Shown: piece by piece, positions 33,630 to 45,424 of the stretch
Layout of the letters: each line of letters begins with the position of its first letter
Numbering within the stretch: position 1 is the stretch's first letter
Source: Agapetus fuscipes
Lineage: Eukaryota; Arthropoda; Insecta; Trichoptera; Glossosomatidae
Length of the DNA: 64,000 nucleotides
Reading direction: 5' to 3'
Assembly: GCA_951799405.1 (NCBI GenBank)
Contig: OX637336.1
Span: 16,411,479 to 16,475,478, forward strand
The notes under the pieces: model-generated
Database searches by the model: none
Told to the model about the DNA's origin: nothing
Seen by the model: the letters and a program-made list of their open reading frames with translations, nothing else
Position numbers and translations under genes: made by a program

Positions 33630-33780
33630 TAGAACCAGCCTCCTCGGGAGCTGGGAAACCCCTACTTCAACTGAAGCGAAATTGGCATGAGGTCCGCCTC
33701 TATATATTATATACCTAATCTATAATCTAAGTGGCAAAGATGTTAACTATGATTTGAATTAAATGCATGCCCACAAATTT
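33630..33780. repeat. SINE1 fragment followed by a Repeat A fragment
   Basis: SINE1 words CTCGGGAGCTGGGAAACCCC and ACTTCAACTGAAGCGA (33630-33705), then minus-strand Repeat A words CTATAATCTAAGTGGCAAAG to GCATGCCCACAAA (33717-33780). Confidence 0.7.
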
Positions 33781-33837
33781 TACGGATATGCGATAATTCC
33801 TTGACTTATAGCGAATGAATGGGATATCCAGAGTCAT

Positions 33838-34085
33838 AATTCCTTGACTTAAAGGTTGGTATGAGGCTGACCACCCATACTGTAAAAAATGGTTCACTTT
33901 GCCAATGTCACCCCTGTTTCAGGGAATGTCGGCAAGAGTTGCAGGGCTTATGTTCATTTGAGGTTTGGATTTTATTTGTAAGTACACAATCAGCATTTGT
34001 AAGCGCGAACTACACGTGTTTGTTTGTGGGCATACATCTGAGAGCTTTGAATGAATGTATCCTTGCAACTTAGATTATAGATAAT
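33838..34085 (+). repeat. Repeat A
   Basis: TTCCTTGACTTAAAGGTTGG to TGCAACTTAGATTATAGAT, of the subfamily with AGCGCGAACTACACGTGTTT. Confidence 0.86.
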
Positions 34086-34337
34086 AAAAGGAGAGCGTGT
34101 ATGAAAAAGGTTATGACTCTGGATGAAATGAAAGAAGTATGCAAGGACCGAAAGAAATGGCGGTTGATCTGCAATGCTGGCGGTTAAAGCTGAGGCTTTT
34201 AAAAACATGTTTTTAAAAAAATATATATATATACTCGTATACCTATATTTAAAAAATATGTTTTGTAGGTTTTAATTTTTTACTCTTTAATTGTTGTTTA
34301 TTTGTTTTATATATTTGAATGTATTTAATTGCTTGTA

Positions 34338-34835
34338 TTCCTTGACTGATAGGTTGGTATGAGATTGACCACCCATACTGTAAAAAATGGTTAGCTCTGC
34401 CAATGTCACTCCTGTTTCAGGGAAGGTCGGCAAGAGTTGCAGGGCTTATGTTCATTTGAGATTGGGGTTTTTATATTGTAGGTATGCGGCATGTGTGAGC
34501 GCGAAATTATGCGTGTCTGCTTGTGGGAATGCATTTAATATGAATCTCAAATGATACATATCTTTCCAGCTTAGATTTAGATTTAGATATGTTGGTATGA
34601 GGGTGAGGCTGACCACCCATACTGCAAAAAATGGTTCACTTAGCCAATATCACCCCTGTTTCAGGGAAGGTCGGCAAAAGTTGCAGGGTTTATGTTCATT
34701 TGAGGTTTGGATTTGAATTTGTAAGTACCTACACATGCTGCATTAATTGTAAACGTGAACTTATACGTGTCTGTTTGTGGGCATGCTTTTAATATGAATT
34801 TTAAATGTTAACGTTTCTTTTCAACTAAGATGATA
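34338..34835 (+). repeat. Two Repeat A copies in tandem
   Basis: Copy one (34338-34585) runs TTCCTTGACTGATAGGTTGG to GCTTAGATTTAGATTTAG. Copy two (34592-34835) runs GTTGGTATGAGGGTGAGGC to TCAACTAAGATGATAGA. They belong to different subfamilies, so this is a second insertion near the tail, not a local duplication. Confidence 0.82.
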
Positions 34836-34849
34836 GATTTTTTTAGATT

Positions 34850-34935
34850 TCCCTGAAATCAGGATGTCATTGGTAAAAATAAATCAAGTCTTTTCAGCTT
34901 GGGAGGTCAGCCTCATAATAACCTATTGATCAAGG
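34850..34935 (-). repeat. Repeat A terminal fragment
   Basis: TTTCCCTGAAATCAGGATGT to AACCTATTGATCAAGGAAC. Confidence 0.65.
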
Positions 34936-35469
34936 AACAGATCAGATATTGAATGATCTGTGTCAAAGACCGTTCACGAAAGGTCTATTCAGTTTTATAT
35001 CAACTGGAACTTTCTTTAGAATTTCGTTTTATAGAAGGTTCTCGAGTTTTAATGAACATAAAACAATGACTAGGGAACAATTTATCTTAACTATTACAAT
35101 GCGTTTCTAAGTAAATTTTAATAAAGCAAATAAGCGTCTATGTGACAAGGAAAATATATCAATCTCGTGACTTATAAGCAGATAAATAAATAAATATGGA
35201 CTCGATGCGATCATAGGCTACTGGACAATCTCAGTCCCATGGTGTAAAAGCCGCGGTGCAAATAAACAAAGAAACGGCAACGTAGCATAATAATAATAAT
35301 ACTTCTGATTTATATAACGCCTTTTCGTGGGAAGCCACTTTATAGGCGCTTTGTAGGAGTCTTTCATCTCACGTGGATCTGAAAATGGCGGTACACACTA
35401 CACAATGGTATATTGTTACCGACTTTGATGTGTGTAAGTGAAGCATAAGCATTGAAGTAAAGTATGCCA

Positions 35470-35825
35470 ATTTGCGCTTACACATGCCGAATTTATACAT
35501 AATTAAAAAATTCAACCAAAACCTCAAATGAACATAAACCCTGCAACTAAAACAAGGGTGTAATAAAAAAAAGTGAACGATTTTTTTATTGGATGAGTAG
35601 TCAGCCTCAGACCGTCAGACCAACCATCTATAATCTTTATGAGGATATACAAAATTAAATATTTATATTGAATGCACGTCCTCAAGCAAACAAATGCAAG
35701 TTCACGCTTACACATGCTGCACGTGACAGACACAAAAACTCAAACTTTCAATGAACACATATCTTGCAACTCTTGCTGCCCCTTTCTGAAGCAGGGCCTC
35801 ATACCAACCTATAAGCCAGTGAATC
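35470..35825 (-). repeat. Two diverged Repeat A copies in tandem
   Basis: About 35470-35635 and 35640-35825. Words CGCTTACACATGCCGAATTT, AACCTCAAATGAACATAAAC, then CACGCTTACACATGCTGCAC and CATACCAACCTATAAGCCA. Confidence 0.7.
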
Positions 35826-36059
35826 GCTGCCAGATTTCCCCGCCCATGGCTCACACACTTTTACAGCAACGGTCGGCTCAGCCATACGCCGCCATTTTCT
35901 ATTATCTTTATCGGAGACATAAAACAGTAGCGCACGCTACGGCCATAACCATAAATGTTTATTCTTTTACAAATTTCCATATTAACTCTGGTCGTGTCCA
36001 GCCTTGTATTACAATCAACCCAACTTGCAGATCCATTAATTCCTACATTGGACGTTGGA

Positions 36060-36428
36060 TAATACTGTAACACACGACAAATCGTCCAAGACAACTCTCA
36101 CCCAGACAGCTCGTCCATTGACAAATCGGTCTCATACAATATACATACATACGTCCACAGATAGTTTTTTTTTTTTTTTTTTAATAGATTTGTGGAAAGG
36201 AATGCAATCCACCAACCTATTTGGCCTGGCCAGTTGTCTTCATGCGAAAGCAGAAGCTTGTGTGCATGCAACGGCATCTGTTGAACCAGGGTCGAAGTTA
36301 TCGTCGCGGGATTCGAACCAACGTTATCCGGTTCCAAATAACCCGACATGAGCCCCGCGGCCATAACACCGAAATCCATCCATCACAGTTATCTTTTACC
36401 GATTTGTCATGTATAATCTGTCAATGAT
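36060..36428. repeat. Foldback element FB1, split by a SINE2
   Basis: Left arm AATACTGTAACACACGACAAAT, GACAGCTCGTCCATTGACAA; right arm CACAGTTATCTTTTACCGATTTGTCATG. The arms resemble those at 18300-19150 (CTGTTTCACGACAAATCGG). SINE2 lies between them. Confidence 0.6.
36165..36378 (-). mobile_element. tRNA-derived SINE2
   Basis: On the minus strand the head is CGGTGTTATGGCCGCGGGGC and box B is GGTTCGAATCC, perfect. The body ends in an A-rich tail (T run 36165-36182 on plus). A second copy is at 38159-38415. Confidence 0.75.
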
Positions 36429-36464
36429 TTAAGTTGCAAAGATAAATTAACATTCTAAATCTAA

Positions 36465-36477
36465 ATCGACGATGCAA

Positions 36478-36515
<38 letters not shown>

Positions 36516-36925
36516 CATTTAAGATTCATATTAAACGCATTCCCACAAGCAGACATGTATAATTTTGCGCTAACACATGCCGCATGTGGACCTACAATAT
36601 AAAAACCCAATCTCAAATGAACATAAGCCCTGCAACTCTTGCCGAGCTTCCCTGAAACAGGGGTGACATTGGCAAAGTGAACCATTTTTTACTGTATGGG
36701 TGGTCAGCCTCATACCAACCTATAAGTCAAGGAAAAGAAACATTGATTCATATTAAATGCATCCCCATAAACAGACTCGTATAAGATCGCGCTTAGATAT
36801 GCCGCATGTGGACTTACAACATAAAAACCCAATCTCAAATACCGAACTTCCCTGTGAACAATATTTTCAAAGTGAACTTTTTTTTTTACGGTATGGGTGG
36901 TCAACCTCATACCATCGATAGGTTA
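36465..36925 (-). repeat. Two Repeat A copies; first tail carries a TA microsatellite
   Basis: Copy one (36465-36735) has its usual GATATAT block expanded to a TA array at about 36480-36509. Copy two (36740-36925) is truncated and has an internal deletion after CCCAATCTCAAAT. Confidence 0.82.
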
Positions 36926-37265
36926 AAGTCACCGATTTCAACCCTAACCGTTATTCGGTAGGTAAGATCTACCGTGGTGACGAGGCTTCCAGTCCGGCGC
37001 AGTTTGCCAATGTGCGCAACAACTTATTCTAATAAATATTTTTTTATGGTTTCCCGCTCCCATTTCATAAGAAATGATTTAAGATTTAGGTAGAGCATGC
37101 GCAGGGGTAATGACGTCAGAATAAGCCAACAATGGCGTCTGTGGGACTCGCCGCCTTCCTTTCCCACGGCCAGAATAATTATAAAATTCCCCAGAGGTTC
37201 TATAAATATGAAAAACTCTTACAACAACGACATTACCTTTAAAATTGATATGAAATGGAAGAACG

Positions 37266-37541
37266 CTACTTCTAAGCTACACATATTGTGTAACTTTCCC
37301 CGAAGGAGTCGCACGTGGCGAGTGGAACCGATTTATTTTTACAGGTGAAGGGGGCAGCCTTGCGCCGACCACTTCAGTTGAAATGCTGGTTTCCCAGCTC
37401 CTGAGGGGTCTGGCACTAAGTAAACCTTGCCTTGTGAAGTGAACACCGAAACGGGAAATCGTTTCTGACACCCTCGGTGGGATTCGAACCCGAGCTCTAG
37501 GCATGCAATGCAAGCACTCTACCAACTGAGCTATTGACATA
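37266..37541 (-). mobile_element. SINE1, near full length
   Basis: On the minus strand box A is TAGCTCAGTTGGTAGAGTGC and box B is GGGTTCGAATCCC. The body ends near TACACAATATGTGTAGCTTA. It is followed at 37542-37604 by a plus-strand SINE1 tail fragment and at 37665-37850 by a highly diverged copy. Confidence 0.88.
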
Positions 37542-38108
37542 TGCGACTCTTTCGGAGAAAATGCGGCAAGAAGTTACACAATATGTGTAGCTAAGTAGTA
37601 GCGTTGTCCATGTACCGTCGATAGGTAACTTGTTACGGCAAAAAAGTTATGGTTCGATTTCTAAAAGGGTGTGTGAGATATAATTTCCTTTTTTTGATGT
37701 TTTCTTCAAATGCAACCCATTTTTAGTACCTGCAAGGTTTACTCTGTTTTCACAAGCAATGAGACTTATTCTTTAAGAACTTGGTAAATCCCAGTTTAAA
37801 TAAAGTGGTCGACAAAAGGCTGGTCTTTTACCCTGTAAAAATAAATAGACCAAAAAGATGTGAACACTAAAGTTCATCAAACTTTACGCACACCAAAGAT
37901 AAACAAGATTTTATGTAAGAATTAAAAAAAAGAACATAACGATTCATTATCTTCACATTTCAGGCTGTTTTATCAGTTTTTATCAGGCCATGTCTAGTGT
38001 CACTACCTACCTACATATCCTGTCATGTCAAACATTGAACAATCACTGGCAATACCATAGGATTACAGCGGAGATTCACATAACGAGTACCTCGCATAAC
38101 GAGCAAAT

Positions 38109-38475
38109 CAGGGGTGGAAGTCTCGACGACCGGACCGTCGGCAGATCTTACCTATTTTTATTTTATTTTTTTAAATACATTTGTGAAGAGGAATGCAATT
38201 CACCAACCTATTCTGCCTGGCCAGAAACAAGTATAAATATCATCAATTAATAATTCATTATTGTTTATTTTAATGAATTATTAATTAATAATTACCGAAT
38301 AACATCTGTTGAACCAGGGTCAAAGTTATGGTCAAATGACCCAGGCGGGGATCGAACCAACGCTGTTATATTCCAAACACGCTAGAAAGATCAGCCCACT
38401 TGGCCCCCTCGGCCATAACACCGACTATTTGAAGATATGACGGAATAAAACATGGAGGTGGCTGAACAGTTGATC
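38109..38475. mobile_element. Foldback MITE (28028 family) split by SINE2
   Basis: Left part CAGGGGTGGAAGTCTCGACG to CAGATCTTACCTATTT; right part TATTTGAAGATATGACGGAA to CTGAACAGTTGATCGTTG. SINE2 (38159-38415, minus strand, with GGTTCGATCCCC box B) lies between, and TATTT is present at both junctions. Confidence 0.7.
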
Positions 38476-38482
38476 GTTGTTC

Positions 38483-38637
38483 CATATACAAGTTCGCGCT
38501 TACACATGCCACATGTGGATTACAACATAAAAACCCAATCTCAAATGAACATACGCCCTGCAACTCCCTGAACAATGGGTGAATCGGCAAAGTGAACCAT
38601 TTTTTTACAGCATGGGTGGTCAGCCTCATACCAACTT
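38483..38637 (-). repeat. Repeat A, truncated
   Basis: AAGTTCGCGCTTACACATGC to TCAGCCTCATACCAAC. Confidence 0.8.
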
Positions 38638-38639
38638 CA

Positions 38640-39429
38640 AAAGAATTCGAATTGTTCCGACCACATTGTTTTACGAATCAAAAATGTTTCACACAACGAA
38701 TAAGATTTTGTAACGAACTAGTCTCGCTGTACGAGGTTCTCTACATTCTACTAGTAGGTATTTATATAGCGTGAGATAGCTGCTGCAAGACAAGCGACGT
38801 GCATTATCTCACAGACAAGGCGATTCTTACTTCTTTCCCCTCAAAGAAAGTTCAATAACACTCTTGCCTCGCACTGCGAACGCCCGACATGCACTTGCAT
38901 TTGTTCCACAATCATCCATTATTCATTTACAAGTGTAATTCACTAACACAAGCCATTTCATCTATTTATGAAGATTTCAAATAAATTCCTGGTAGGTATA
39001 AAATTAAAGTACTCCATTTGCATAGGTGTATTTTATATGTTAGCACTGGCAATGCTAAAGGTAATTAAAATTTTGAAAAAAGAACGTTGCAGGATTACCA
39101 ACCTAATTATAAATGTTGACATAATGAAAAAACATTGCTTGGTGGATATAAGAATCAAGATATTGATGGGTACATTGTTTTTTTTCTCACTAAACTAAAA
39201 ATAAAAATGAAAATACTTAAGGATACCAAGGAAATCGTTGCTGTAAATTTAATTAATATTCTTACGTAGGCTTAAAACGGAGTTCTTAGCAAGTTGGTTA
39301 TTTTTTTACCTGCAGGCAACACAGCAATTCGGTATTTGAAAAAAGAACGGAGCATGTTTGACAATCGAATAAATATAAATAAAGAAATATTTATTCGAAG
39401 TACTTAAGTACAAAATAAATATTTTCGTC
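38640..39429. other. No gene seen
   Basis: An open frame of 76 codons at 38968-39198 is Lys/Ile-rich, as expected from AT-rich noise; no family is recognised. Confidence 0.4.
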
Positions 39430-39680
39430 CTTGACTTATAGGTTGGTATGTGGCTGACCACCCATGCTGTAGAAAATGGTTCACTTTGCCAATGTCACCC
39501 CTGTTTCAGGGAAGGTAGGCAGGAGTTGCAGGGTGTGTGTTCATTTGATATTCGGGTTTTTATATTGTAGGACTACATGCGGCAGGTTTAAGCGCGAGTT
39601 TAAACATGTCTGTTTTGTGAAAATGCATTTAATGTGAATCTATAATGGTACTTTTATTTTGCAACTTAGATTAGATTAGA
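39430..39680 (+). repeat. Repeat A
   Basis: CCTTGACTTATAGGTTGGTA to TTGCAACTTAGATTAGATTA. Confidence 0.86.
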
Positions 39681-39692
39681 TTTAACAAATGG

Positions 39693-39800
39693 GGTAGGCG
39701 TAAATTTGAATTTAACGTGATGTAACACGGCCGGGCTGCTACGGAAAAGGCAAACAATATTTTATTATTGGTTGCTAAGGACTGATATCATTTTTTGCGT
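39693..39800 (+). mobile_element. MITE M1, degraded
   Basis: Core GATGTAACACGGCCGGGCTG and TTATTGGTTGCTAAGGACTG; ends unclear. Confidence 0.45.
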
Positions 39801-40564
39801 GAATGCATAATGGCTGACGGTTTTAAATCTATAATCTAAGTTGCCAACAGAGTTCTTAACACTGTTAGAGAAACTAACTAGAGAAATGTAGAAAATACAA
39901 CGCTATAGTGGGAAGCCGACAATTAAACAATAGTATACCTAATTATTTTTATCCAGTCGCAGTTAAAATGGACGTTAGTTATTATAAATAGTAAAAACGT
40001 CTGTACCTTAGATGTAAAAACACATTAGCGGGAAAATGGCCGACCAGTTTTGTAGTAACACATTATCGGCACGCAAGTCTGTGAGTACATACCTACTCTT
40101 TACAACTAATTAGACCAGTAATAATAAAATCAAAAGTGGCAGACGGTCCATGAGAAATTCTGAACCCTTTTTTTATCATTTCATTTATTTATTGAAGTTT
40201 TTCTTTGCTATTCAGTATTTGTCATAATGTCTGGAAACCTGTGAGTCGTTTCCAACTTGCTTGCATTCATAAAACACACACCCAGGCGCGTGCACTAGGT
40301 AGAAGCAAAAATAATTCAGAATAAATGTGTTCATTAATTTGAATAAAAAATCTTTGTCCTCAAAATTCACTAATAGGTGTATTTCATGCACAACCATTTA
40401 AGGGAGAAGCAGAACCTCCCATTTTCAGGTGTAAAATGAAGCCATAAGTGACAAAAATTATTTTTTATTACAATGTAAATTGTTAAAATGAGCTTGCACA
40501 AAGTTACTGCCGAATATTTTGATACTTTAATAAATATTCCTTCGCATTATTATCGAAAATCTAT

Positions 40565-40728
40565 GTTGCATTTATACAGCTGCACGTGTACTTACAAAAA
40601 AATCATCTCAACATGAACTTAGCAACTCCTGCCGCCTTTACCTGGAACCGCGGTGGCATTGGCCAAAGTGATACAAGTTTTTACAGCATGCAGGTCAGCC
40701 TCATACCAACCCATTAGACAAGGAACAT
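40565..40728 (-). repeat. Repeat A, diverged
   Basis: TTGCATTTATACAGCTGCAC to CAACCCATTAGACAAGGAAC, of the A3-like type (CTCCTGCCGCC). Confidence 0.7.
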
Positions 40729-40794
40729 TAACCTAATTAAAATAACATATTACAAATTAATTTTATTTTTAACGATGACTCAAATGGAACTATA

Positions 40795-41030
40795 AACTCT
40801 AGTAGGTAATAAGAATGGTTGTTTTGGAAATTCTTGAACCACATTCTACACTACCTGAGCTAAGAAAAAAACGTAAAACACCATAGTGAGAGAGTTTCCA
40901 ATTTCCAGGAGAGGTTTACATATTTTTAAAATAAATTTCCAGTTTTCATAAGACATATTGGCTCTGTAAACATGCAAAAATCGCTCATGTGAAATTACCT
41001 CCGAGGATATAAGACAAACAAGCACTATGA
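40795..41030. mobile_element. MITE family M4
   Basis: Inverse of the copy at 7592: CTGAGCTAAGAAAAAAACG, CATGTGAAATTACCTCC, GACAAACAAGCACTATG. Confidence 0.68.
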
Positions 41031-41427
41031 CAACGAGCAGTTAGCAGCGCCTTAGCTCAAAATATGTCACCTGCGTTAATTTAAGATGTGTGTACCGTCG
41101 TATATTGTCAAGAGAAACAAATGGAGTGTGAAGATTTATTTTGGAAGCATTTAGTGCAATCACGAAGTTATTTTAGTTGTGAGCGATGATCACAGGACCT
41201 TCCACAATGCAACTAATGGTCGGATATGACTGTTCAGTTATTTGTGTCGTTTTACGTAGAAGGGGTGGTTCACAATTAAAATCAAAGTCAAATAAACATA
41301 TACGTACGTTAATATCTTCATCCTGCTGAGGGTTGTAATGCATAACATTTGTGAAATTTAGTGATTTGATTGATTGATTTGAATTGATTTTGGAATTTGG
41401 TTGATTGATCCCCCTCTTCAACTTAAG

Positions 41428-41692
41428 TGGTCTAAGTGGTTGGGGTAAGGCCGACCCCCTGACCTCTATAATCTAAGTTGCAAAGATATATTATCATTCA
41501 AACTCTATCAACTGCATGCCTGCAAACAGACACGTGTAAGTTTGCGCTTACAAATGATGTATGTGTACTTACAAATGAAAACCCAACCTCAAATGAACAT
41601 AAACCCAGCAACTTTTGCGTATCTTCCCAAAAACAACCAACCTGTTAAAATAAATAGGTTCCACTCGCCACATGCGACCCCGCGGTTGACGC
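41428..41692 (+). mobile_element. SINE1 3' half interrupted by Repeat A
   Basis: GGTTGGGGTAAGGCCGACCC at the left resumes as CCTGTTAAAATAAATAGGTT and CCACTCGCCACATGCGACCC at the right. The minus-strand Repeat A insert spans about 41465-41635. Confidence 0.8.
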
Positions 41693-41840
41693 GGCGGTGA
41701 AGAAACGGGTCTTCATTCCCTTCCTTTTAAACTTTCCATCCCTTCCTTGGCGCGCACTTCTGGGGGCAGCTGATTCCAAGTGGACGGTCCTGCTATGGCG
41801 AAAGCACGGTCTCCGAACACTGTACTTCTTTTTTCTATTT
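41693..41840 (-). pseudogene. CR1/L2-like LINE C-terminus
   Basis: The minus strand reads VFGDRAFAIAGPSTWNQLPP then EVRAKEGMESLKGRE before a stop. It has the same domain as 32815-33235. Confidence 0.72.
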
Positions 41841-41936
41841 CTACATGTTGCACTGACAGAGGTTAGGTCAGAATACTTTCTTTTACCGAATAATCATGAC
41901 ATTTTTCATTGACATTTTAGAGCAGACTTACACTTA

Positions 41937-42064
41937 GGCCCGGTATTTTTAACGCTAGCATATATGACCTTAAACTGATAAATAAAACTACCCACACGTT
42001 TGACATAAGTGCATTCTTATCATTCCGTAAAAAGTCGCTATGCTAACGTAGAAAATACCGGGCC
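41937..42064 (+). mobile_element. Harbinger-like MITE, family H copy 3
   Basis: Ends GGCCCGGTATTTTTAACGCT and CGTAGAAAATACCGGGCC; TTA at 41934-41936 and 42065-42067. Confidence 0.88.
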
Positions 42065-42199
42065 TTACCTTGACTGGAAAAATGCAAATTGTGTGGAAAA
42101 CTATTATCTATGCTACGATACACCCTACCTAGACGAAAATCCTGCATCACGATACTTGCAGCTTCTCAGAGTCAATCGATTTCAGTTATTGACGTATAA

Positions 42200-42440
42200 C
42201 TGACGCTGCGCTCGGCAGAGAGGGGCTCCAAAACGTTGGTGAACGAGCCAACCAGGAAATTAACCACAGTGTTTGGCAATCGTGCGTTTGCTGTTGCGGG
42301 TCCCTCTTCGTGGAACCAGCTGCCACCGGAAGTTCGAGCTTCAAAATCCAGGGAAAACCTATCGGAAGCACTGCCAGTTGTATTAAGACGGCATCTTGTG
42401 AAATGTTTCTCGAAGTGTTTTTACTTTGAATTGTAATGTT
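42200..42440 (+). pseudogene. CR1/L2-like LINE C-terminus
   Basis: The frame from 42236 reads TTVFGNRAFAVAGPSSWNQL, PPEVRASKSRENLSEAL. Diverged from the copies at 41693 and 32815. Confidence 0.75.
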
Positions 42441-42677
42441 TTGTCTTAACATTGTGAACTACCCGCGTCTGCAAAACAGGGGGAACAGAATTGTTTGTTT
42501 CAATTATTAGTCAGTACTGGCCTGTATTATATTTTCCACCGCCATAAACACTGGTGACAATAATACTAATGCTAGACTCTCCCGCATCGAAAACAGAAGA
42601 ACAATAATAACTAGAGAATGCACGTTGAATGTCAACGGCAATTCCAAAAGTAAGGTTGATTTTATTATTGTTTTTTA

Positions 42678-43035
42678 TCCAGTCGTTAGTTCAGTTATGA
42701 GAATGCTTGCATTTCATGCCAGAGAGCTAAGTGCGATCCTCATTTATTTATTTAACAAATATATACATGACTGACAGTGAGACACCAAAACGTCACAATA
42801 CATATTACATGGCAGACATGTACGAGAACAATATACAGATCCACAGATACATTTTCATACTCATACATACTCATTGAAGGTGTCAGAAACAAGTTCTCGT
42901 TTCTGTATTTATTTCAAACCAAAAATCATAATACCGGCAAGGTTTCACCCAGCCTTCACAAGAAATGAGAACTAGTCCCTTCGGGAACTGGGAAACCAGC
43001 AGTTATCGTAAAGTGGTTAGCGTAAGGCCAAAAAC
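42678..43035 (+). mobile_element. SINE1 carrying an insertion
   Basis: Head ATCCAGTCGTTAGTTCAGTT; body resumes as GAAGGTGTCAGAAACAAGTT and TCCCTTCGGGAACTGGGAAA. About 42744-42873 is foreign; its words ACACCAAAACGTCACAATAC resemble 56185-56205 in LEO1 intron 8. Confidence 0.75.
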
Positions 43036-43096
43036 ACTAAAAATGTGCAAAAATCCTGTCGTTAAGAACACTTTCATGACCACTGCCTTTGAATTA

Positions 43097-43315
43097 GTTA
43101 AATGGTTCACTTTGCCAATGTCACCCCTGTTTCAAGGCGGGTCGGAAAGATTTTCAGGGCTTATGTTCATTTGAGATTGGGTTTTTTATATTGTAGGTCC
43201 ACATGCGGCATGTTTGAGCGCGAAATTATGCGTGTCTGCTTGTGGGAATGCATTTAATATGAATCTCAAATGATACATATCTTTGCAACTTAGATTTAGA
43301 ATTTAGACTTACTAT
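43097..43315 (+). repeat. Repeat A
   Basis: AAATGGTTCACTTTGCCAAT to TTTGCAACTTAGATTTAGA; lacks the first 60 bp. Confidence 0.83.
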
Positions 43316-43560
43316 TCCTTGACTTATAGGTTGGTATGCGGCTGACCACCCATGCTGTAAAAATGGTTCACTTTGCCAATGTCACCCCTGTCTCAGGGAA
43401 GGACGGCAAGAGTTGCAGGGTGTATGTCCATTTGAGATTTGGTTTTTATGTTGTAGGTTCACATGAGGCATGTGCAAGCGCGAACTTGTACGTGTCTGGT
43501 TGTGAGAATGCATGTAATGTGAATCTCCAATGTAACATATCTTTGCAACTTAGATTAGAT
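43316..43560 (+). repeat. Repeat A, young copy
   Basis: CCTTGACTTATAGGTTGGTA to TTGCAACTTAGATTAGATG. It is nearly identical to 28990-29240. Confidence 0.88.
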
Positions 43561-44099
43561 GAGAAGATACTCCCTATAAAACGTGAAATCGACGATTTCT
43601 CAAATCAGTGATTCACTTATTAAGTTTTACCTTTAATGTGGCGATATGTTTCTTCGAATGTGAGAAATGAGAAATGCTCCATTAAAAAAATGGCTGGTTT
43701 TATTCCTTCACGCTAATTCGTCATTAGGGCGAAATTGAAGGCGACCGCATTGTTCCGGAAACAAATAACAATGAACCTGATGTTTATCCATTATGCAATC
43801 ACTTGTAATTTAACTACACCCATTTTCTCAAATTATTCTATGAGAACTTACGCATAGAAAGGTTTTAGTTTTTATCAAAGACACTCTATCCATAACAAGA
43901 TCTTTACAGACTGACCCAACGCAAAGTTCTGACTGTAAACTATTCATTTCTTCATCCAACAGTGTGACTTTAATCGAAGATTGATCACATGTGGTTATTT
44001 TTTAATATTCCTATTTGGATCCACGGGATCCACCACAGTACAAAGAATAAATATTATTTTATCTATGGGATCCATAGCAGTTTATATTTTTCTAATGAT

Positions 44100-44310
44100 A
44101 CGTAAAAAATGGTTCACTTTGCCAATGTCACCCCTGTTTCAGGGAAGGTCGGCAAGTGTTGCAGGGCTTATGTTCATTTGAGATTGGGTTTTTTATACTG
44201 TAAGTCCACATGCGGCATATGTGAGCGCGAAATTATGCGTGTCTGCTTGTGGGAATGCATTTAATATGAATCTCAAATGATACACATCTTTGCAGCTTAG
44301 ATTTAGATAG
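44100..44310 (+). repeat. Repeat A
   Basis: GTAAAAAATGGTTCACTTTG to TTTGCAGCTTAGATTTAGAT. Confidence 0.85.
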
Positions 44311-44387
44311 ATACCTACTGCCTTTTTCTATAGAAAGGTTGTTGTTTTTAAGTATATACTTAAATATTATTTATTGTTTGTATTTTT

Positions 44388-44625
44388 TGACTTATAGGTT
44401 GGTATAAGCCTGACTACTCATACTGTAAAAAAATTATTCACTTTGCCAATGTCACCCTTGTCGGCAAAAACTGCAGGGTTTATGTTCATTTAAGATTTTA
44501 ATTTTAATTTGTAAGTGCACATGCAGCATTTGTAAGCGCGCAATTAAACGTGTCTGTTTGTGGGCATGCATTTAATACGAATATGAAACGTTAATAGATC
44601 TTTGCAACTTAGATTATAGATCTAA
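44388..44625 (+). repeat. Repeat A, older subfamily
   Basis: TTGACTTATAGGTTGGTATA to TTTGCAACTTAGATTATAGAT; the hairpin segment is deleted (CACCCTTGTCGGCAAAAAC). Confidence 0.83.
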
Positions 44626-44634
44626 GGTACACAT

Positions 44635-45075
44635 ATAGCACAACTTATTGCCGTGTTATCCCCAAGGAGGTCGCGTGATGCGAATGGAAAATTTATTTTC
44701 ACAGATACAAGGGGGCCAACTTACACCGATAATTGATTATTATTATTGAATGGATCAGATCATTTATTTTGGAATATACTCCCCGCCGCTGTTCCATTAG
44801 GGGTGACCGGTAACTTCGCAGATGCGTCTCCACAATTTTCAGCGCTTGCATATCTCTTTCATCTCTTTAACATTCATCACTTTCTTCATACATGCTCTTC
44901 TCTTATTCTCCGTTCGCAATATCACCTATTTTGGTCTATCCAGTCCTTCCTCGGTCTTCCCCTTCCACACTTTCCTTTGACATTTCCTCTGTACATTTTA
45001 TTCGTTAGTCGTTCATCATCCATTCTTTCAAGATGTCCGAACCATCTCATCGTTCTTTTATATTGATAGATGGTA
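44635..45075 (-). pseudogene. SINE1 tail fragment and LINE ORF2 C-terminus
   Basis: 44635-44740 is a minus-strand SINE1 tail (GCACAACTTATTGCCGTGTT, CAAGGGGGCCAACTTACACC). 44750-45075 on the minus strand encodes MRWFGHLERMDDERLTNKMY, RGNVKGKCGRGRPRKDWID, the same LINE tail as at 20105. Confidence 0.78.
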
Positions 45076-45424
45076 TGAAACCAATAGTAAAGTATATTGT
45101 AAAAAATACTGTTCAAAGCAAACAAACACAGAAAAGAGCGAACCTATATAATAAAGCCAATTAAATCTAGATTATAATGTACCCAGTTACAATGCTAGGC
45201 CTACTGTTGGTGAGATGTAATCAGTAATTATCTATCTAGCAACGTCTACATCTATGGGTGTATTTCCCAATCAATGGACCACTTATTCCCAATAATACTA
45301 TTCCCTCTAAAAACAATCACTCTGCGTGACATTCTTGCATGTTATGTATGGCATTCGATAGTAGTGTAGCTTGTAGCAATTTCGAGCACATAATGAGAAA
45401 TAACCAGTGCTTCGTATTTCTTGG

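Larger units (their letters stand above)
43033..43650. mobile_element. MITE M3 split by two Repeat A copies
   Basis: The left part (43033-43096, AAATCCTGTCGTTAAGAACA) and the right part (43561-43640, AAGTTTTACCTTTAATGTGG) flank two plus-strand Repeat A copies. Confidence 0.65.

Noticed and set aside
36098..36379. Open frames across 36.1-36.4 kb
   Set aside because: They lie over SINE2 and FB1 arms and contain lysine runs from its A-rich tail.
41173..41421. Minus-strand frame with NVMHYNPQQDEDIN followed by a gtacgt donor
   Set aside because: It looks mildly coding, but the upstream part is a simple TTGATTGATT-type repeat without a good acceptor, and no family was recognised.
43336..43611. 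Recurring open frames starting MRLTTHAVK in many places
   Set aside because: They are chance translations of Repeat A. They appear in two or more frames, are broken in most copies, and lack splice or start context.
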